Origin: Lachnospiraceae bacterium
GTDB taxonomy: Bacteria > Bacillota > Clostridia > Lachnospirales > Lachnospiraceae
DNA length: 49,393 nt
Assembly (NCBI GenBank): GCA_022774705.1
Contig: JALFLM010000097.1
Span: 1-49,393 of the forward strand
Direction: 5' to 3'
Shown: positions 44,896 through 49,393 of the stretch, one piece after another
Numbering within the stretch: the stretch's first letter is position 1
Layout: the number at the start of each line of letters is the position of its first letter
The notes under the pieces: generated by a model
What the model saw: only the letters and a program-made list of their open reading frames with translations
Told to the model about the DNA's origin: nothing
Database searches by the model: none
Translations under genes and position numbers: made by a program

Positions 44896-45475
44896 TGAAA
44901 ATCAGAGAAGGAAATCGATTTTCAAAGCAGAAGCTGATTCTCATTGCGGTTCTCTGCTTTTTCCCGTCCATCCTCTCCCGCGCGGAGGGGAATGGACAGG
45001 TCACTGTTCCCCAAACCACCGGCCTGAAAGTAAAAGCAGAGGGTACTCATCCGTCACGATCCGTCTTTCCTATGACGCACCGAAGCTGACCAGCGTCAAA
45101 TCCTCCGGTGCCGTTCAGGTAACACTGAAATGGAACGCCGTTCCAGGCGCCTACGGCGGATATGCCATCTACCGTTCCGAATCGAAAGACGGAACCTATA
45201 AAAAGATCAGGACCATCACCGACTGTTATACCCTGACCTGTACCGATAAACAGGAACTGAAAACCGGTACGCGATACTACTATAAAATCTGTACCTACAA
45301 TTCAGACTTCAAATATAAATACGGGAATTTCTCACCCATTCTATCCGCCGTTCCCACTCCCGCACAGCTGAAACCGACAGCCAAAGCAGCAGGCTATACC
45401 TCTGTCAAAATCAGCTGGAAAAAAGAAGCCGGAATCACAGGATACAGAATTTATCAGTCTTCTTGTGAACTACAT

Positions 45476-45566
45476 CGGTAATTGAATTACCGAGCATCAG
45501 GCGAGTGATGCAGTGCATCACTCTTCCTGGGTGCGTCCATGACACCACTACTGCTGTCCTTTCGGA
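45476..45566 (-). ncRNA. Likely reRNA (omega-RNA) scaffold at the tnpB 3' end
   Basis: Between the tnpB stop and the element's right end, minus strand: hairpin GTCC-GAAA-GGAC (45556-45567), a 10-bp perfect stem GAGTGATGCA/TGCATCACTC (45503-45523), and palindrome CGGTAATTCAATTACCG. TnpB guide RNAs derive from exactly this region, with the guide copied from flanking DNA, here the FN3 gene sequence left of 45475. Inferred from position and structure. Confidence 0.55.
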
Positions 45567-46820
45567 CTACACAGCTACTTTTATTCGTTTTATCTCTTTC
45601 AGCCCGGATACGGGCAGTTCCTTTTCTTTTCCGGATAAGGCAAGATATTTCCTCATGATATTATAGGCTCCTACTGCATCTGCATGGTAAAGAATCCCCT
45701 GATCTTTGTACAAACCTCTTTTTATCCGGTTCTTCTTCTCTGCATATTTCCTGCTCACTTCCTTTGCTTTCGGTGAACACTGACTGCTGTAGCTTTCTTC
45801 CTGAAGGACCATCCTGATTCCCTTCTTCTTCAGCTTATATTCCAGTTTCCGGTATATTTGACGATAAGGCAGTCCATGCAGTTTCTGATTTGTTCGCCTT
45901 CCCAGATTTCTCTCCCTCCTGATATTTGTGATATCACCTATGATAAGGGTGCCGATTTTTCTTTCTTCACAATAACAGGCCAGATAGTTCGTGATCTTAT
46001 GCAGATAATCATTGATACTGTTGCTCTTTCTCCTGTATAAACGTCTGATGTGTTCGGATGACTTTGGATATCGGATCCCCTGCCGTTTCTGTTCTTCCAT
46101 CCATTCGGACTGTACTCTTGCAATCTCTTTATCATAATATCTGGTAATGCTCAGATATTTCCTTCCCAGAATAAAGGATCCTCCATCACTGTCATAACAC
46201 GTCATCAGATTGTGCAGCCCCGGATCGACTGAAAGATAATGACCATTATCCTGACTCATCTCTGTATCCGGTACTTCATACACCATGATCAGTTCCACTT
46301 TCTCTTTTTCCGGCGGATAGAGCCGGATCTGTCTGATATGATCGATGTCCTGAAAAATCTTATTTTTCAGAAACAGATAGTTTGCATCGATCCCATAGGT
46401 CTCTGTCATAAATCGTTTCAGGGTCTTAGACAACGTAAGCCTTACACGGCCTTCCTCTTTATCGTGCACCATTCCGTTCTGTATATATGTGACAGCCATG
46501 CCTTCATGTTTAAAGCGGGGAGGCTTTGGGTTCTCTATCCCGCCGCTTTTTACAAGGGAAAAATAAGACTTCCACGCCTCATGAAGCACCTTGCAGACTT
46601 CCTGCGCAGTCTGAGAAGGCAGTGATCGGAACCACATGCTGTCTTTATGAGCAGACTTTTGATAATACCAGTCCGGATATTTCGGAAGATCCAGTTCTTT
46701 ATAATGAAGCCTTTCATAATTACAGATATTCCAGAGCTTATATGCCGCATAACACATATGCCCAATGATATTCGCTTCTTCCCGGCTGATCCGGATCGTT
46801 GTTCTTTGTGACAGCAGCAT
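45567..46820 (-). CDS. tnpB: TnpB-family RNA-guided nuclease (IS605 OrfB), atypical RuvC
   Basis: 417 aa. N-terminal wedge/helical part, then a RuvC domain. RuvC-I Asp is present (YLSVDPGLHNLMTCYD) and RuvC-III Asp is present (YHADAVGAYNIMRKYL). The RuvC-II segment reads GTLIIGDITNIRR, with Gly where the catalytic Glu of canonical TnpB (VVEDL) sits. The usual zinc ribbon (two CxxC pairs) is reduced to one cysteine in SYSSQCSP. The frame is undamaged, so this looks like a clade feature rather than decay. ATG at 46820 with GGAGGG upstream. Canonical TnpB cuts DNA next to a target motif under reRNA guidance. Confidence 0.88.
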   Translation of the reverse strand: MLLSQRTTIRISREEANIIGHMCYAAYKLWNICNYERLHYKELDLPKYPDWYYQKSAHKDSMWFRSLPSQTAQEVCKVLHEAWKSYFSLVKSGGIENPKPPRFKHEGMAVTYIQNGMVHDKEEGRVRLTLSKTLKRFMTETYGIDANYLFLKNKIFQDIDHIRQIRLYPPEKEKVELIMVYEVPDTEMSQDNGHYLSVDPGLHNLMTCYDSDGGSFILGRKYLSITRYYDKEIARVQSEWMEEQKRQGIRYPKSSEHIRRLYRRKSNSINDYLHKITNYLACYCEERKIGTLIIGDITNIRRERNLGRRTNQKLHGLPYRQIYRKLEYKLKKKGIRMVLQEESYSSQCSPKAKEVSRKYAEKKNRIKRGLYKDQGILYHADAVGAYNIMRKYLALSGKEKELPVSGLKEIKRIKVAV

Positions 46821-46834
46821 TCTTTTCCCTCCTC

Positions 46835-47041
46835 TCAGTATGATCTGCTCTGGTGTTCTATATATCTGCGTATGTTCTCTTCGGAAACAGACCCGATCGT
46901 TTCTGCAATCTCCTGTACAAGTTCTTTCAGACAGGCTTCGATCTCTGCATTCAGGATTTTTCTCCTGTACTTCACAGACCATACCACATGGTAATTGATA
47001 TTATAGACATAAGTCCTTGCATGTATTAAATTATTCTTCAT
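46835..47041 (-). pseudogene. tnpA: tnpA (Y1 HUH transposase) with internal deletion
   Basis: 68 aa where about 130-140 are usual. The beginning (TYVYNINYHVVWSVKYRRKIL) and end (TIGSVSEENIRRYIEHQS, with the catalytic-type Tyr) are normal, but the middle is missing in frame after LVQEIAE. The lost part contains the HUH metal-binding motif and the strands that bind the end hairpins. The element therefore cannot mobilise itself. Confidence 0.85.
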
Positions 47042-47956
47042 ACAGATACTATATCATTTTCCTATCATATTTGCAATAGAAATTCGAATATATGTTCTGT
47101 GTTTTGTAAAAATATAAGTCAGAGAATTTATCTGATTCATCCTATACGTCTGTTTCAATCATACATACCATTAATTCTCTGACATGTTAACGCTTTCATC
47201 TGCGGTAATTGAATTACCGAGGATTCCCGCTCACTATCCTAAAAACGGGACCTATAATAAAATCAAAACCATTACCGGCAGCGAGACCACCTTTTTCACA
47301 CAGACAAACCTGACCACCGGCAAAGCCTATTATTACAAAGTGCAGTCCTGGTCCACGGTAAACGGAAAAAACTACTGCAGCCCGGACAGCACCCCTGTAA
47401 AAGCGGTTCCCGCAGTCCTGGCTCCCGGTCTGAATCCGGTTAATCTGGTCAACACCTCAAAAGTAACACTCAGCTGGGGAAAAACCGCCAATGCCAGCGG
47501 CTATGCCGTTTACCGCTCTGACAGCCCGGACAGCGCCGGCACCAGAATCGCCGCTGTTAAAAGCGGTTCCACAACAACCTGTACCATATCCGGACTGACC
47601 AGATATAAAACGTATTATTTCAGAGTCAGGGCCTACCGGACTGTAAAAGGAAAAAACTATTACGGAGACTGCTCCTCCTGCCGGACCATCTATATGGGAA
47701 ATCTGGGCAGTTCAAAAGAGAGTTACGCCGACAGATGCAGACGCATCTACGGCACCAGCACCTGGAAGCCCTATACAACCTCAAAAAACGCAGAAGCCAA
47801 CATGACAACAATCACGGTAAAAGCCTGGGACATTGATGCATCCGGTAAAAAATACACCCATACCCTTCAGCTGAAGGTCCACAAAAACAGATTATATGCA
47901 TTTCTCTTACTTTGGAACGTAAGGAAAAGGAAATGTCCTGTATATAGAAACCTGCA

Positions 47957-48005
47957 TCAGAGCTGGAAAACAGAAACTGCCTCCGGCTCTGATAAAATGA
48001 CATGG
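47957..48005 (+). repeat. Dispersed hairpin repeat, copy A
   Basis: About 45 nt (from CAGAGC through GAAACTGCCTCC to GCTCTGATAAAATG) resembling 49178-49225. A CAGAGC/GCTCTG stem encloses the conserved loop. Lies downstream of the broken FN3-VanY copy. Confidence 0.45.
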
Positions 48006-48289
48006 ATTTTCTGAGTTTTTTGATATTGGCGGCACTTTTATTCAACGCAGACTACGCCGCCGTCTTTGACGGTAACGGTCATGCCGTCCGTGACATATAT
48101 ACTTGTATAATACAACAGCAGCCGGCTTTTGCAAAAAAGTCCGGCTGCTCTTTTTTTGCTTTTTTATTGTCTCAGTGGAAGTCCATAAATCTCCTGAAAG
48201 GGACCATGGCACTATACATAAATTAGTGCGACAGCCCCAACCAAAGCAATATAAAAAGCAGACTGGAATTTCTACATACATGCATACAG
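48006..48289. other. Intergenic stretch with a terminator and possible gene remnant
   Basis: No complete gene. On the minus strand 48038-48094 reads VTDGMTVTVKDGGVVCVE and then a stop, which has the look of a protein C-terminus, but no upstream coding sequence remains in frame with a start. I cannot name it. A strong terminator (48117-48157) and the brnTA promoter complete the region. Confidence 0.3.
48117..48157 (+). terminator. Strong Rho-independent terminator
   Basis: Perfect 9-bp stem AGCAGCCGG/CCGGCTGCT with a 15-nt loop, then CTTTTTTT on the plus strand. Confidence 0.85.
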
Positions 48290-48318
48290 TTGACAAAATG
48301 TAATATATAAAGTATACT
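48290..48318 (+). promoter_or_regulatory. Promoter of brnTA
   Basis: -35 TTGACA (48290-48295), 17-nt spacer, -10 TATACT (48313-48318), just before the AGAGAGG ribosome site (48325-48331) of brnT. brnTA operons are normally repressed by their own antitoxin complex. Confidence 0.8.
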
Positions 48319-48339
48319 AATAGCAAGAGAGGTAACAAC

Positions 48340-48621
48340 ATAGATGATCTTTCATTTGAATGGGATGACAATAAGGAACAAATAAACATAAAAAAGCATG
48401 GTCTCAACTTTTCAGTCGCAGCAAGAGTATTTTTAGACCCGGATCGAATTGAAATTTATGACGAAGTACATAGCATAACAGAAGACAGATATAATACAAT
48501 AGGAATGGTGAATGATATTCTTTTTGTAGTGTACACAGAACGTGTTGACAGCATACGTATCATATCTGCCCGTGTCGCAACCAAGCAAGAAATGGAGGTC
48601 TATAATTATGGCAAATATTAA
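48340..48621 (+). CDS. brnT: BrnT-family toxin (ribonuclease), apparent ATA start
   Basis: 93 aa. Typical BrnT features are FEWDDNKEQINIKKHGLNF, FLDPDRIEIYDEVHS, EDRYNTIGMVNDILFVVYTER and IRIISARVATKQEMEVYN; the fold is a RelE-like RNase that blocks translation. There is no in-frame ATG, GTG or TTG before the conserved N-terminus. Position 48340 (ATA) lies 8 nt after AGAGAGG, exactly where a start is expected. The nearest ATG (48344) is out of frame and yields a 13-codon peptide. Either ATA is used weakly or the start has mutated. It overlaps brnA by 14 nt. Confidence 0.8.
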   Translation: MDDLSFEWDDNKEQINIKKHGLNFSVAARVFLDPDRIEIYDEVHSITEDRYNTIGMVNDILFVVYTERVDSIRIISARVATKQEMEVYNYGKY

Positions 48622-48916
48622 ACTGAGTGAACTTGGACCTTTGACAGAAGAAGAAAAATCAATGATTGAAAACGCAGCAAACATGCCAGTTTTATATGAC
48701 GATGATTCGCCTGAAACAACCCCGGAAATGCTTTTAGCGTTCCGGCAGGCTGCTGAAGAAAAAAGAAAACAAAGAAGAAAAAATGTTATTTCTATTCGTG
48801 TATCAAATAACACGCTGGAAAAGGCAAAGGCGCTCGGCAGTGGATATAGCGGTGTTTTAGCCAGAATGATTGATTTTTGTTTAAACGATCCAGAAATTAT
48901 AAAAAAATGCTTATAA
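48608..48916 (+). CDS. brnA: BrnA-family antitoxin
   Basis: 102 aa. Variable acidic N-terminal part (KLSELGPLTEEEKSMIENA) that would wrap the toxin, Arg/Lys-rich AAEEKRKQRRKNVISIRVSNNTLEKAKALG, and a ribbon-helix-helix C-terminus for DNA binding and autoregulation. ATG at 48608 with GGAGG at 48595-48599, inside the end of brnT, implying translational coupling. Confidence 0.88.
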   Translation: MANIKLSELGPLTEEEKSMIENAANMPVLYDDDSPETTPEMLLAFRQAAEEKRKQRRKNVISIRVSNNTLEKAKALGSGYSGVLARMIDFCLNDPEIIKKCL

Positions 48917-48928
48917 ATCAAAAAACGA

Positions 48929-49192
48929 GGGTGTAAAATAAAGTGTGTAAGTTGAGAAAAACAAATTTCAAAACTTACGCACTTTGTTTGTTATACAGAG
49001 TGTGTTAAGATTACAGGAAAGGATCAGAAAAGGATAGAGACACTTACTATGGCAAAGAAGAAAAAACAGCCCAATCCAAACGAGCAGCTGGCAAAGGCAA
49101 TCATTGATCAGTATCAGCAGCCCCAAAACGTAGAGGATATGCATCGTATATACAGAAATCTCCCTGTGCAGCAGACATCAATCAGGGCCTGA
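48929..49192 (+). mobile_element. IS256-family element remnant (left end)
   Basis: A GTGTGTAAGTTGAG-type terminal sequence (from about 48940) precedes a short frame (49049-49192) whose first about 31 residues (MAKKKKQPNPNEQLAKAIID, then QYQQPQNVEDM) match the N-terminus of IS256-family transposases, which are normally about 400 aa. The rest is replaced by unrelated sequence and a stop. Only the left end remains. Confidence 0.75.
49049..49192 (+). pseudogene. IS256-type transposase fragment
   Basis: 47 codons from ATG 49049; residues 1-31 are transposase-like, and the last 16 (HRIYRNLPVQQTSIRA) are not. The DDE catalytic domain is absent. The break coincides with dispersed repeat copy B. Confidence 0.75.
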
Positions 49193-49225
49193 AAAGCAGA
49201 AACCGCCTCCAGCCCCGATGAAAAA
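49178..49225 (+). repeat. Dispersed hairpin repeat, copy B
   Basis: Similar to copy A at 47957-48005: CAGGGC, GAAACCGCCTCC in the loop, GCCCCG, then GATGAAAA. One stem pair changes from A-T (copy A) to G-C (copy B). Confidence 0.45.
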
Positions 49226-49240
49226 ACATGTATCACTGCA

Positions 49241-49393
49241 TTATTCCAGAACCGCCTTTACTTCCTCCACAGGAATTTCACAGATTTCCGCAATCTCCTC
49301 AGGAACCTTTCCCTGCATGTACAGTTTAAATATTTTTTTAGTCTGCTGTCTGCCCTGTTCTATTCCCTGTTCTATTCCCTGATTTATGCCTTG
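49241..49393 (-). CDS. Rpn/PD-(D/E)XK-type nuclease, C-terminal tail (partial)
   Basis: 50 codons visible before the window edge. GINQGIEQGIEQGRQQTKKIFKL and then KVPEEIAEICEIPVEEVKAVLE form the characteristic C-terminal tail of the Rpn family of recombination-promoting nuclease / putative transposase proteins (PDDEXK_2). The GIEQG repeat (12-bp units near 49357-49390) is variable in number in this family. The catalytic domain lies outside the window. Confidence 0.75.
   Translation of the reverse strand, partial: QGINQGIEQGIEQGRQQTKKIFKLYMQGKVPEEIAEICEIPVEEVKAVLE

Larger units (their letters stand above)
45474..47235 (-). mobile_element. IS200/IS605-family element (decayed tnpA + tnpB)
   Basis: Interrupts the second FN3-VanY copy. 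It carries tnpA and tnpB in tandem on the minus strand, separated by 14 nt, with hairpin-rich ends and no target duplication typical of this family. Exact ends are uncertain by about 10-15 nt. A 19-bp palindromic sequence (CGGTAATTGAATTACCGAG) occurs in the same orientation at both ends (45476-45494 and 47203-47221). A further 11-bp inverted repeat (47118-47128 / 47173-47183) lies upstream of tnpA. Confidence 0.9.
44895..47922 (+). pseudogene. Tandem copy of the FN3-VanY gene: deletions plus IS insertion
   Basis: Starts at ATG 44895 overlapping the previous stop (TGATG); signal peptide LILIAVLCFFPSILSRAEG. After GLKVKAE the first FN3 module is deleted with a frame change to SSVTIRLSYDAPKLTSVKSSG (about 45040). 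FN3 modules follow to RIYQSS (45465), where the IS200/IS605 element lies. Sequence resumes at PKNGTYNKIKTITG (47239) with further FN3 modules and the CRRIYGTSTW linker. Near 47888 LKVHKN jumps, out of frame, to the final DYMHFSYFGT and TAA at 47922, so about 110 residues of M15 domain are lost. At least three separate lesions; certainly inactive. Confidence 0.9.

Noticed and set aside
44819-45481. Single uninterrupted frame from inside the first FN3-VanY gene into the second copy.
   Set aside because: Its first 75 codons are an out-of-frame reading of the first copy's end; the coding sense begins only at the deletion junction near 45040.
46820-46982. N-terminal extension of TnpB from 46982.
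   Set aside because: It is an out-of-frame reading of tnpA; the ATG at 46820 has GGAGGG upstream and matches the TnpB start.
45476-47221. The 19-bp identical sequences as a target-site duplication.
   Set aside because: IS200/IS605 elements do not duplicate their target, and 19 bp palindromic copies fit subterminal hairpins better; the host gene also does not encode this sequence.
48344-48382. ATG at 48344 as the start of brnT.
   Set aside because: It is out of frame and reaches a stop after 13 codons.

Overview
The window looks like a chromosome segment of a spore-forming gut Clostridia of the Lachnospiraceae type. The evidence is a roughly 50% GC Gram-positive gene set with strong GGAGG ribosome binding sites, a SpoVT gene with a sigma-G-like promoter, a SpoIIE-like phosphatase next to tilS-hpt-ftsH, an RlmCD-type methyltransferase, a YhaM nuclease, MutS2, and a B12-binding radical SAM protein. 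No plasmid or phage backbone is visible.

Layout. 1-9.7 kb (mostly minus strand): the 5' part of a PflX-like radical SAM gene, polyphosphate kinase, an LTA-synthase-like sulfatase, a 5'-truncated Uma2 gene (plus strand), RlmCD, YhaM and an HtrA-like pseudo-protease. 9.7-14.4 kb (plus): mutS2, then an OmpR-type response regulator and histidine kinase. 14.5-24 kb (minus): TrmL, an AsnC regulator with a PatA-type aminotransferase, a PurM-like protein, a VanW wall protein, a 33-aa membrane peptide, a B12 radical SAM protein, tRNA-Gly(TCC) and a GH13 amylase. 24.4-30.2 kb (minus): ftsH, hpt, tilS and a SpoIIE-like phosphatase. 30.3-33.8 kb: a secreted transglutaminase-FN3 protein, pyroglutamyl peptidase and spoVT.

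33.9-41.7 kb is the most interesting accessory locus. It holds a TRAP transporter (dctQMP), type I dehydroquinase (aroD), an MFS carrier, a LysR regulator, an Old Yellow Enzyme/Fe-S/FAD reductase and a YdiB-like shikimate/quinate dehydrogenase. Together they suggest uptake and reductive use of hydroaromatic acids (quinate/shikimate) as an electron sink. Most genes here are damaged: dctQ and the reductase are frameshifted, dctM and dctP are joined by a deletion, and the MFS and LysR genes carry internal or terminal deletions. Only aroD and the dehydrogenase look intact.

41.7-49.4 kb holds an ArsC/Spx-like reductase, a 90-aa orphan with a perfect promoter, a secreted FN3-VanY (M15) protein, and a broken tandem copy of it carrying deletions and an IS200/IS605 insertion. 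That element has a tnpA with an internal deletion and a TnpB with a non-canonical RuvC-II site. It is followed by a BrnT/BrnA toxin-antitoxin pair whose toxin seems to begin at ATA, an IS256 remnant, and the 3' end of an Rpn-family nuclease gene. Recurrent internal deletions in the last 15 kb are the main structural oddity. They point either to active gene decay or to an assembly problem.
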